Shown here: in pieces, positions 40,654 through 49,940 of the stretch | How positions within the stretch are numbered: position 1 is the first letter of the stretch | How the letters are laid out: each line of letters opens with the position of its first letter | Source: Caulobacter hibisci | GTDB taxonomy: Bacteria; Pseudomonadota; Alphaproteobacteria; Caulobacterales; Caulobacteraceae | Length of the DNA: 64,000 nucleotides | Direction of reading: 5' to 3' | Assembly: GCF_016135805.1 (NCBI RefSeq) | Contig: NZ_JADWOX010000012.1 | Coordinates: 62,001-126,000 of the forward strand | Translations under genes and position numbers: made by a program | Notes under the pieces: generated by a model | The model's input: only the letters and a program-made list of their open reading frames with translations | Database searches by the model: none | Told to the model about the DNA's origin: nothing

Positions 40654-41511
40654 TCAGACCGAGACCGCCGCCTTGATGTGCGGGTGGGCCTCGTAGCCCT
40701 CCAGCTGGAAGTCCTCGTACTCGAAGGCGAAGAGGTCGGTCTTGTCGGCGATCTTCATCGTCGGGAACGGCTTGGGTTCGCGGGTCAGCTGCTCGCGGGC
40801 CTGGTCCAGGTGGTTCAGATAGAGGTGGGCGTCGCCGAAGGTGTGCACGAACTCGCCCGGCTGCAGGCCGACGACCTTGGCGACCATCAGGGTCAGCAGG
40901 GCGTAGCTGGCGATGTTGAACGGCACGCCCAGGAAGACGTCGGCGCTGCGCTGATAGAGCTGGCAGGACAGCTTCCCGTCCGCGACGAAGAACTGGAACA
41001 GGCAGTGGCAGGGCGGCAGGGCCATGTCCTCGACGTCGGCCGGGTTCCAGGCGCTGACGATGTGGCGGCGGCTGTTGGGGTTGGTCTTCAGGCCCTCGAC
41101 CAGGTTGACGATCTGGTCGATCGAGCGGCCGTCGGGCGTGGCCCACGAACGCCATTGCTTGCCGTAGACGGGGCCAAGCTCGCCGTTTTCGTCGGCCCAC
41201 TCGTCCCAGATGCGCACGCCGTTGTCCTTCAGATAGGCGATGTTGGTGTCGCCCTTCAGGAACCACAGCAGCTCGATGATGATCGAGCGCAGGTGCAGCT
41301 TCTTGGTGGTCAGGACCGGGAAGCCCTTGGCCAGGTCGAAGCGGATCTGCCGGCCGAAGACGCCCTTGGTGCCCGTACCCGTACGGTCGCCACGCTCGAC
41401 GCCGTTGGCGAGAATGTCGGCCAGCAGGTCGAGATACTGGCGCTCGGGATGGTCGACGGATTGCTGAGCGAGGATCGGCAGGATGGCGTTCACGGCGTCG
41501 CTCCACGGCAT
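40654..41511 (-). CDS. thyA: Thymidylate synthase
   Basis: The 285-residue enzyme methylates dUMP to dTMP with methylene-[43 protein letters not shown], the nucleophile Cys in [32 protein letters not shown] and [13 protein letters not shown] are diagnostic. The N-terminus is about 20 residues longer than the shortest ThyA, so an internal start is possible. It forms an operon with folA and the 39720 gene. Together with metF at 19944 it shares the methylene-THF pool. Confidence 0.96.
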   Translation of the reverse strand: MPWSDAVNAILPILAQQSVDHPERQYLDLLADILANGVERGDRTGTGTKGVFGRQIRFDLAKGFPVLTTKKLHLRSIIIELLWFLKGDTNIAYLKDNGVRIWDEWADENGELGPVYGKQWRSWATPDGRSIDQIVNLVEGLKTNPNSRRHIVSAWNPADVEDMALPPCHCLFQFFVADGKLSCQLYQRSADVFLGVPFNIASYALLTLMVAKVVGLQPGEFVHTFGDAHLYLNHLDQAREQLTREPKPFPTMKIADKTDLFAFEYEDFQLEGYEAHPHIKAAVSV

Positions 41512-41620
41512 TCCCGGAGGCTTATAACACTAGATGTAGCGGTAAAAATCGGGCCGGGGCTCAAATTCTTGTGGAGAAATTAACGGTTCAGGCGTCGAGA
41601 CGATCCGAGCGCCTCATACG

Positions 41621-41654
41621 AAAAACGCCCCGCGCGGCGAACCGGCGGGGCGTT
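41621..41654 (-). terminator. Rho-independent terminator after the CsgG-SH3 gene
   Basis: On the minus strand AACGCCCCGC pairs with GCGGGGCGTT around a 14-base loop and is followed by TTTT. It lies 23 bases past the stop at 41677. Confidence 0.8.
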
Positions 41655-41676
41655 CTCGTTCAGGTAGCCGCTAGGC

Positions 41677-42627
41677 CTACTTCGACGGCTCGAGGCCGGT
41701 GTTCAGCACCCAGCCGACATTGTCGTTCTCGTCGGCCACTTCCCACCACAGGTCCTGCTTCTTGCCGGTCGGATAGACGATCGAGCCGGCGGGCAGGGCG
41801 CGGACCAGCTTGCCGGCCGCCACGGGGGTGGCGCGCATGTTGACGACGCGGGTGGCCACGAAGGTCTTGGCCGGGGCGTTCTGCGCCGCGGCCGGGCTGT
41901 CGCCGACCAGGCCCAGTTCGCCGACCATCTTCGAGTAGCTGTTGATGAAGGCCAGGGTGACGATGCGGCCGATCTCGGTGTCCTCGTAGCCGCCGCCCAC
42001 GGCGCCGGCGAAGCCGATGCCGCCACCCACGCCCCAGCCGATGTCGTTCTTCACCGCGTAGCCTTCCTGCACGGCCACCGTCTCGGTGGTGCGGACATTG
42101 GTCAGCGACAGCACGGTGTTGGCTTCCAGCTTCTTGGTCTTGATGCCGCCGATCAGGCCGCCGGCCCGGCCGCCGATCAGGCCGCCGATGGCGCCGGCCA
42201 CCGCGCCGCCGCCGGCGTTGCTGTCGCTGGCCTGGACCTCAGCGACCAGCACGTAGTCGGCGGCCTTGATCTGGCCCTGACCGACATTGGAGCCGCGCTG
42301 AAGGCCTAGATTGCCGCCGATGTTGCGCTCGATCTGGGCGGCGTTCAGGCCCGCGCCGCGATCGACCAGGTTGAAGCAGCCCGACTTCTGCACCAGCGCC
42401 CGCAGCAGTTTCTGCGGCGAGGCGAGGTTGTACTGCGTCCAGCCGCGCGGATCATCGCCGTCGATGATCGACAGGGTGCCCAGCTTGCGCGAGCAGCGCG
42501 GCACTTCGGCGACAGCCTGGGCTTGCGCTTGCTGGGCCTTGCTCGCCTTGGCCTGGGCGGAGGCTTCCATCGGCGCCGCGACGCAGACCATCGCGCCTGC
42601 CGCGAGCATGAGTTTCTTCATCGACAT
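41677..42627 (-). CDS. CsgG-like exported protein with C-terminal SH3 domain
   Basis: A 316-residue exported protein. Signal MKKLMLAAGAMVCVAAPMEA, then a Curli-assembly CsgG-like domain (about 45-235; LLRALVQKSGCFNLVDRGAG, IKAADYVLVAEVQASDSNAG, GGLIGGRAGGLIGG) and a bacterial SH3 domain (VVNMRATPVAAGKLVRALPA to NDNVGWVLN). It has no obvious lipobox Cys after the signal, unlike CsgG itself. Caulobacter has CsgG-like holdfast proteins such as HfaB, but this one lacks other hfa neighbours. It may bind the envelope or peptidoglycan. ATG at 42627 behind GGAGG. Confidence 0.8.
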   Translation of the reverse strand: MSMKKLMLAAGAMVCVAAPMEASAQAKASKAQQAQAQAVAEVPRCSRKLGTLSIIDGDDPRGWTQYNLASPQKLLRALVQKSGCFNLVDRGAGLNAAQIERNIGGNLGLQRGSNVGQGQIKAADYVLVAEVQASDSNAGGGAVAGAIGGLIGGRAGGLIGGIKTKKLEANTVLSLTNVRTTETVAVQEGYAVKNDIGWGVGGGIGFAGAVGGGYEDTEIGRIVTLAFINSYSKMVGELGLVGDSPAAAQNAPAKTFVATRVVNMRATPVAAGKLVRALPAGSIVYPTGKKQDLWWEVADENDNVGWVLNTGLEPSK

Positions 42628-42703
42628 GTAAAAGCGCCCTCCAGAGCCCCTGGGAAAGATCGGGGCGACACTACAATGCCGAGGTTGCGGAAGCCAAGCT
42701 CGC

Positions 42704-43258
42704 CTAACCCGCGAAGCCGCCTTCATCGAGAAAGGCCTGCTCGGCCGGGGTCGTCTGGCGGCCCAGGGCGACGTTGCGATGGGGGAACCGTCCGAACCGG
42801 GCGATGATGTCGCGGTGGATGATCGCCCACTTGATCGAGTCTTCGTCGCCGGTGTCGGCCTGCATGCCGGCGCACAGTTCGATGCACAGCTCCTGGTCGG
42901 CCAGCGATTCGGAGTGCTCGAAGGGCAGGTAGAAGAAGTAGCGCAGCTCGGGGGCGACCGCCGTGTCGTGGCCGGCGGCGATGGCGGCGCGGGCGATGGC
43001 GCGGGCCTTGCCGTCGGTGGCGAAGGCGTGGCCACTGCGGCGGTAGAGGTTGCGCGGGAACTGGTCGAGCACGATGACCAGGGCCAGGGCGCCGTCGGCG
43101 GTGTCCACCCAGTCGTCGTAGTCGCCCCGTGCCGCCTTGTGGTGGGTGGGCTCGTACTTCAGGCGGATGGCTTCGTCGAAGGCGTGGTTCTTCTCGAACC
43201 ACTTCTTGGGTCCCGCCTGGGTCCAGAAGCCGAGAATGTCCTGGGGCTGCGCGGCCAT
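42704..43258 (-). CDS. DUF924 family protein
   Basis: A 184-residue soluble helical protein. DILGFWTQAGPKKWFEKNHA, WVDTADGALALVIVLDQFPR, NLYRRSGHAFATDGKARAIA and FEHSESLADQELCIEL are DUF924 signatures; the family has a TPR-like fold and unknown function. I chose the ATG at 43258 with CGAGGATT upstream rather than the TTG nine codons earlier. Confidence 0.88.
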   Translation of the reverse strand: MAAQPQDILGFWTQAGPKKWFEKNHAFDEAIRLKYEPTHHKAARGDYDDWVDTADGALALVIVLDQFPRNLYRRSGHAFATDGKARAIARAAIAAGHDTAVAPELRYFFYLPFEHSESLADQELCIELCAGMQADTGDEDSIKWAIIHRDIIARFGRFPHRNVALGRQTTPAEQAFLDEGGFAG

Positions 43259-43362
43259 CGAATCCTCGCTGCGGATTTCGTTCAATTACGGTTCATGCGC
43301 CAAGCGCGATGGTGTCATCAAGGGATGAGCCACGGGCCGGCGCAAGGTCCACGGAGCAAGAG

Positions 43363-44283
43363 ATGAAACGTCTGATCACCGCCGCCATGATCCTGTCGCT
43401 GACGGGCGGCGCGGCGGCGCAGGCCGGCAATGCGGCGACGGCCGTCGCGATGCAGCAGCAGAACGAGCGCGGGGACCACGGTTCGCGCCCCGATCGCGGT
43501 CCGCGCGGCGGCGACCAGGGCGGCCGAGCCCAGCAAGGCAGCGGCGACCAAGGCGGCCGTGTTGACCGTGGCGACCGCCAGGACGGCGGCTGGCGCGGCG
43601 GCGGCGGCCGAGGCGGCGATTCCGCGCCTCAGGCCCCGCGTCCGCAGGAACCCCGCCCGGCCCAGCAAGCGCCTCAGGCGCCCCAGGCCGATCGCGGCGA
43701 CCGTGGCGACCGTCCGGATCGCGGCGAACGCCCGAACGGCGGCGGCCAGGATCGCGGCCAGGATCGGGGCGAGCGTCCCGGCGGCTGGCAAGGCGGCGAC
43801 AGGCCCAGCGGGCGCCCCGATGGACGCCCCGACGGACGTCCGAACGACGATCGCAACAACGGTCGTCCCGGCAATGACCGTCCGGGCGGATGGAATGGCG
43901 ATCGTGACCGTCCCGGCGCCTCGCGTCCGGGCCAGGGCGACCAGCGTCCGGGCGGGCAACGTCCCGGCGACCAACGCTGGCGCGACCGCGACAACGGCCG
44001 GCCGCAGTACGACCAGCGCCGCTTCCGGCCCACCTACCGCTCCGCCCAGCGCTACCGCGCCCCGGCCTACCGCTATCCGCGCGGCTGGTATTCGTTCCGC
44101 TGGAGCTTCGGCGACTATCTGCCGGGCGGCTGGTACGGCAGCGGCTACTATCTCGACTGGTACCGCTACGGCCTGCCCCAGCCGCCGATCGGCTGTGAGT
44201 GGGTTCGGGTCGGCGACGACGCCATGCTGGTCGACGTGTGGTCGGGCCGCGTGCTGAGCGTCTATTACGACCTCTTCTGGTAG
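43363..44283 (+). CDS. RcnB-like exported protein with long Gly/Arg/Asp/Pro-rich disordered region
   Basis: A 306-residue exported protein. Signal MKRLITAAMILSLTGGAAA; residues about 35-225 are low complexity (repeats such as DRGDRGDRPDRGERPNGG and GRPDGRPDGRPNDDRNNG), then the C-terminal 70 residues (YRYPRGWYSFRWSFGDYLPG, YRYGLPQPPIGCEWVRVGDD, MLVDVWSGRVLSVYYDLFW) match the RcnB family, which in E. coli affects nickel/cobalt homeostasis from the periplasm. The disordered region is unusually long. Start ATG with CACGGAGC upstream. It has its own terminator. Confidence 0.85.
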   Translation: MKRLITAAMILSLTGGAAAQAGNAATAVAMQQQNERGDHGSRPDRGPRGGDQGGRAQQGSGDQGGRVDRGDRQDGGWRGGGGRGGDSAPQAPRPQEPRPAQQAPQAPQADRGDRGDRPDRGERPNGGGQDRGQDRGERPGGWQGGDRPSGRPDGRPDGRPNDDRNNGRPGNDRPGGWNGDRDRPGASRPGQGDQRPGGQRPGDQRWRDRDNGRPQYDQRRFRPTYRSAQRYRAPAYRYPRGWYSFRWSFGDYLPGGWYGSGYYLDWYRYGLPQPPIGCEWVRVGDDAMLVDVWSGRVLSVYYDLFW

Positions 44284-44301
44284 CGCCCTCCAGCGCTCTC
44301 G

Positions 44302-44342
44302 ATCGCCGCCTTCCGGTCTCCGGAGGGCGGCGATTTTGTTTT
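44302..44342 (+). terminator. Strong Rho-independent terminator after the RcnB-like gene
   Basis: ATCGCCGCCTTCCGG and CCGGAGGGCGGCGAT form a 15-bp stem with one wobble around a TCT loop, followed by TTTTGTTTT. Confidence 0.9.
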
Positions 44343-44447
44343 CTCGGCGTGCGTCGCCGGTTCTTCCATGGGCAAGCTCGGCCCCAGGGTTTAAAAACCT
44401 CGCCGCAGAGGCTCCGAGGCCACAGGCTTTTGCCGCCGTCGCCTTGA

Positions 44448-45557
<1,110 letters not shown>

Positions 45558-45585
45558 GCTTCGGCCTAACGGCTGAACAAGGAAG

Positions 45586-45615
45586 CGGCGGGCTCGCAAG
45601 GGCCCGCCGTTTTTC
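45586..45615 (+). terminator. Rho-independent terminator after ilvC
   Basis: CGGCGGGC pairs with GCCCGCCG around TCGCAAGG, followed by five T. It lies 28 bases past the ilvC stop. Confidence 0.9.
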
Positions 45616-45671
45616 GTTTGGCGTCTCGCGGGCTTCTCGGCCAAGTTGAGGGAGAAAAGCGGACACAGGAT

Positions 45672-46346
45672 ATGGCCTTGAGGGCTTTCGACGCAGCGCT
45701 GGCCGACCTCTATGCGGCCTTCGACACAACCAAGCCGCGCGTCATTCACGGTTGCCCTTGCTGCGTCGACAAGCGCAACACCGACATACTGCTAGCCAAG
45801 CCTCTAAGACAGCTAACGGGCGATGATCTGGGCGGCTATGCGAGCGGCGTTTTCCTGACCGTCGGGTCTGAGAATGACTATCTGTATTTGCTGCCCCGGA
45901 TGTTCGAGATCACGGCGACGGAAAAGCACTGGCAGTTATACCCGCAACTGGTCGTCGGCCATTTGCGCTTCGGCGATAGGGTCGCGTGGAAGCCCGGCCA
46001 GCGTCGAGCGCTGAGCGCATTTCTCGACGCCTGGTTCGATCGCCAACTCGATGAAATCGCCGGCACTGGGTTGGGTTTCCACGAGAGCGACGAGGTGGAG
46101 GCGCTGCTTTGCGGCTTGGCGATCGGGGGCGTGGACATCGCGACCTACCTAGATCGCCTGAAGCCGGTCGGCCTCTTGGTGACGGATCTCTACTGGCGCT
46201 TCGGCGAGGCCGCTTCGGAGGATCGCGGGCCGCCGAACTACTGGGAGGATGCGCCGGAAGGCTGGGCAGCGATGAAGGCGTTCATGAACGACCCTGAGAT
46301 TTTCGCCATCGTGGCCCGGGTCAGCGGAATCTTTCCAACGCGATAA
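45672..46346 (+). CDS. Orphan hypothetical protein with HGCPCC motif, lower GC
   Basis: A 224-residue soluble protein of unknown function. A notable CPCC cluster (VIHGCPCCVDKRNTDILLAK) lies at about residue 26-45 and could bind metal or be redox active. Later parts are helical (SAFLDAWFDRQLDEIAGTGL, DAPEGWAAMKAFMNDPEIFA). Codons that are rare elsewhere here (CTA, ATA, TTA-like) are common and GC is visibly lower, suggesting recent acquisition. ATG at 45672 behind GGACACAGGAT. It sits alone between the ilvC terminator and an SRPBCC gene. Confidence 0.72.
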   Translation: MALRAFDAALADLYAAFDTTKPRVIHGCPCCVDKRNTDILLAKPLRQLTGDDLGGYASGVFLTVGSENDYLYLLPRMFEITATEKHWQLYPQLVVGHLRFGDRVAWKPGQRRALSAFLDAWFDRQLDEIAGTGLGFHESDEVEALLCGLAIGGVDIATYLDRLKPVGLLVTDLYWRFGEAASEDRGPPNYWEDAPEGWAAMKAFMNDPEIFAIVARVSGIFPTR

Positions 46347-46407
46347 GCGGCGAATGACTGAAACGTGCAAGTATCCGGTTGCATGTCTGGCGCGCTCGAG
46401 CCTTTAA

Positions 46408-46429
46408 TCAGCAACCAAGAGGTTGCTGA
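46408..46429. promoter_or_regulatory. Operator-like palindrome upstream of the SRPBCC-arsR operon
   Basis: Arms TCAGCAACC and GGTTGCTGA are perfectly complementary over 9 bp around AAGA. It ends one base before the ATG at 46431 and covers the ribosome site, so binding would block both transcription and ribosome access. The ArsR regulator encoded next is the likely ligand. Confidence 0.78.
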
Positions 46430-46430
46430 A

Positions 46431-46877
46431 ATGACCGACCGCATCGAGAAGACCATCGTGCTGAACGCGCCGCTGGAGCGCGTCTGGAACGCCATCGCCG
46501 ACCACGAGCAGTTTGGGGCCTGGTTCCGGGTCAAGCTGGACGGTCCGTTCGTGGCCGGCCGGGCCTCGACCGGCCATATCACCTATCCGGGCTACGAGCA
46601 TATCCAGTGGCGCGCGCAGGTCGTGGCCGTCGAGCCGATGCGGCGGCTGGCCTTTCGCTGGCATCCCTATGCCATCGATCCGGCCGTGGACTATTCGGGC
46701 GAGACCCCGACCCTGGTCGAGTTCCTGCTGACGCCGGAAGGGCAGGGCGTGCGGCTGGATGTGATCGAGAGCGGCTTCGACGCCGTGCCGGCCCATCGCC
46801 GCGACGAGGCCTTCCGGATGAACGAGGGCGGCTGGGCCCAGCAGGTCGAGAACATCAAGGCGCATGTCGAGGCTTGA
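46431..46877 (+). CDS. SRPBCC/AHSA1-type ligand-binding protein
   Basis: A 148-residue START-like protein. RIEKTIVLNAPLERVWNAIA, EQFGAWFRVKLDGPFVAGRA, RRLAFRWHPYAIDPAVDYSG and the C-terminal GGWAQQVENIKAHVEA match the AHSA1/polyketide-cyclase-like branch often paired with ArsR regulators. It binds a hydrophobic ligand of unknown type. Its end overlaps the arsR start by 14 bases. Confidence 0.88.
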   Translation: MTDRIEKTIVLNAPLERVWNAIADHEQFGAWFRVKLDGPFVAGRASTGHITYPGYEHIQWRAQVVAVEPMRRLAFRWHPYAIDPAVDYSGETPTLVEFLLTPEGQGVRLDVIESGFDAVPAHRRDEAFRMNEGGWAQQVENIKAHVEA

Positions 46878-47211
46878 GGCGGCGACGGGCGCCGCTCCGC
46901 CCGATCCGGCGGCGGTGTTCGCGGCGCTGGGCGACCCGACGCGGCTGGCCTTGCTCGACCGGTTGAGCGACGGCCGACCCCGCTCGATCTCGGCCCTGGC
47001 CAGCGGCGGCGACATCACCCGCCAGGCCGTGACCAAGCACCTGCGGGTGCTGGAGGGGGCGGGGCTGGTCGCCAGCTTGCGCGAAGGCCGCGAGAGCCGC
47101 TTCGCCTACCGCCCCGAACAGGTGCGCCAGGCGCGCGCCTGGCTCGACACGGTCTCCGCCCGCTGGGACGACGCCTTGGGGCGGCTGAAGGCGTTCGTGG
47201 AGGGGGTGTGA
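46864..47211 (+). CDS. ArsR-family transcriptional regulator
   Basis: A 115-residue winged-helix repressor. AALGDPTRLALLDRLSDGRP and ITRQAVTKHLRVLEGAGLVA form the HTH, SLREGRESRFAYRPEQV the wing. No Cys or His metal cluster is seen, so it senses an organic ligand or protein partner. It likely represses its own operon through the palindrome at 46408. Translation is coupled to the SRPBCC gene by a 14-base overlap. Confidence 0.92.
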   Translation: MSRLEAATGAAPPDPAAVFAALGDPTRLALLDRLSDGRPRSISALASGGDITRQAVTKHLRVLEGAGLVASLREGRESRFAYRPEQVRQARAWLDTVSARWDDALGRLKAFVEGV

Positions 47212-47244
47212 CGCCCCTTTCCCATAGGAAGAGGGAGTACGCCG

Positions 47245-48045
47245 CTACCCCAGCACCACCACCGGTCCCCAGGCCACCTGATAGCGGTGCGCGCCGCTCG
47301 ACAAGTGCGGGCGCAGCTGCCAGGCGCCGGACGGGATGGTGACCGGCTGGGGGCGTTCGACATAGGTCTGGGTCAGCACCTCGCCGCCGGGATCCGACAG
47401 CGAGAACTGGTCGATGCGCGGGCTGGCGCGGGAGAGGGCGGCGGCGATGGCTTCGACCGAGGTCGCGCGTAGCGGGGCGGGGGCGGCCAGACGGGCCGAG
47501 ACCTCGGCATAGACGCCCACGGCGATGACCTCGGGACCGTCGCGCAGGGCCGCGTAGCCGACATGGGTGAAGCCGGGCGCCAGCAGGTTGGCGCGATGGC
47601 CGGGGCTCGACTTCCATTGGCCCATGATCTGGTCGGGACGCACGGCGCCGGCGGCGTTGCGGCGCAGGGCGATGTTCTCGGCCGGGGCGCCGACCAGGTC
47701 GCGGGCCAGCAGGCCGACGCGGGCGGCGGGGCCGAAGCCCTCGCGGGTCATGTGGTCGTAGACCTCGGTGCGGGCGATGTCGGCGGCGTGGGCGCGGGCG
47801 GCCAGGGCCAGGCCCGGATCGAAGGTCAGCGGCGACAGGCGGCGGGCCTCGCGCTGGGCGTCGCCCTGATCCTGCAACTCGCGCTCGAAATCGGCGTCGA
47901 AATCCCCGCGCCGGGCGGCCAGCTGGTCGCGCAGCCGGCGGTCGTAGGCGAGATAGGCCTGGGCCGAGGCGGCCTGAGCCAGGCCCGGCAGGACAAGGCT
48001 CGCGGCCCCCAGGGCCAGGGCGGTTCGACGGGAGAGGGCGCTCAT
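47245..48045 (-). CDS. CAP (SCP-like) domain exported protein
   Basis: A 266-residue exported protein. Start SRRTALALGAASLVLPGLAQ looks like a Tat signal. The CAP domain (about 60-190) has LALAARAHAADIARTEVYDH, a His of the CAP cavity in HMTREGFG, PAENIALRR and KSSPGHRANLLAPGFTHVGY. The C-terminal 70 residues are beta-rich with RPQPVTIPSGAWQLRP. Bacterial CAP proteins are extracytoplasmic and of mostly unknown role. It converges on the arsR gene. Confidence 0.88.
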   Translation of the reverse strand: MSALSRRTALALGAASLVLPGLAQAASAQAYLAYDRRLRDQLAARRGDFDADFERELQDQGDAQREARRLSPLTFDPGLALAARAHAADIARTEVYDHMTREGFGPAARVGLLARDLVGAPAENIALRRNAAGAVRPDQIMGQWKSSPGHRANLLAPGFTHVGYAALRDGPEVIAVGVYAEVSARLAAPAPLRATSVEAIAAALSRASPRIDQFSLSDPGGEVLTQTYVERPQPVTIPSGAWQLRPHLSSGAHRYQVAWGPVVVLG

Positions 48046-48108
48046 CGGACTAGGCTTTGATCTCCAAGACGGTTGACAGGACGGTCCGGTCGTCCGCTCT
48101 AAGGCCGG

Positions 48109-48672
48109 ATGCGACCCGTCCGTTCCCTATGGCTGGCCGGCCCCGAGGCATGGCTCCCCGACGCCGAAGCCCAAGATCTTCGTCGAAAGGCGTTGTGCCT
48201 GGACGCCGGCTTCACGGCCTTTTCCGGCGGCCAGGCCGCGCCGGGCGACGACTTCGGCTCCGAGATCCAGGCTCGCGAACTCTATATGGACCGCATGGCC
48301 CAATTGCGTCGGGTCGACGCGGCCATCGTCAACCTGACCCCCTGGCGCGGTCCGTCCTGCGACTCGACCACGGCCTTCGAGGCCGGCGTGCTGGCGGGCC
48401 TGGGCAAGCCGATCTTCGCCTACATCAACGTCGAGGACGAAAGCCTGGCCGAATATGTCGACCGGGTCGACGTGATCGTCGGCGCCGAGCGCGGCGAGGA
48501 CGGGATCTGGCGCGACGAGGACGGCTGCGTCGTCGAGGACCTGGGCCTGCCCGAGAGCGTCATGCTGTGGGCCGAGGCCCGGCGCCTGTTCGTCATCGTC
48601 ACGCCCGACGCGCTGCACGACCTGACCGGGCTGGAGATGTGCCTGCAGGCGCTGAGGCTCTACGCGGAGTAA
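48109..48672 (+). CDS. Nucleoside 2-deoxyribosyltransferase-like protein
   Basis: A 187-residue cytoplasmic protein. It keeps the fold core of this family: SLWLAGPEAWLPDAEAQDLR, ELYMDRMAQLRRVDAAIVNL, WRGPSCDSTTAFEAGVLAGL (catalytic Glu) and PIFAYINVED. Such enzymes swap bases on 2-deoxynucleosides or hydrolyse nucleotides; a stand-alone copy may serve salvage or act in signalling. The ATG is close to a GC-rich intergenic region with no visible ribosome site. Confidence 0.85.
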   Translation: MRPVRSLWLAGPEAWLPDAEAQDLRRKALCLDAGFTAFSGGQAAPGDDFGSEIQARELYMDRMAQLRRVDAAIVNLTPWRGPSCDSTTAFEAGVLAGLGKPIFAYINVEDESLAEYVDRVDVIVGAERGEDGIWRDEDGCVVEDLGLPESVMLWAEARRLFVIVTPDALHDLTGLEMCLQALRLYAE

Positions 48673-48676
48673 GAAC

Positions 48677-48810
48677 CCCTCTCCCCTTGCGGGAGAGGGG
48701 GCCTCGCGAAGCGAGGTCGGGTGAGGGGTCTCTCAGAAGGTTGCGGAGAGGCCTTTCGACCCCTCATCCGTCGACCTTCGGCCGCCACCTTCTTCCGCAA
48801 GGGGAGAAGG
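48677..48810. repeat. Palindromic repeat, family B, without central hairpin
   Basis: Arms CCCCTCTCCCCTTGCGGGAG and CCGCAAGGGGAGAAGG surround GGGTGAGGGGTCTC and CCCCTCATCCGTCG blocks. It lies between converging genes, as do the other two family B copies. Confidence 0.82.
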
Positions 48811-48817
48811 ATCCCCG

Positions 48818-49822
<1,005 letters not shown>

Positions 49823-49940
49823 GGCGCGTCTCCAGGGCTGGGAGACGGGCAAACCGATGGCCGCGACCGGCGTTCCAAGCGCCACTTGCCCAAAGCCCGG
49901 GCATCGGCCACTTTCCGCCCCCTCTTAGAAAGGCCCCTCC

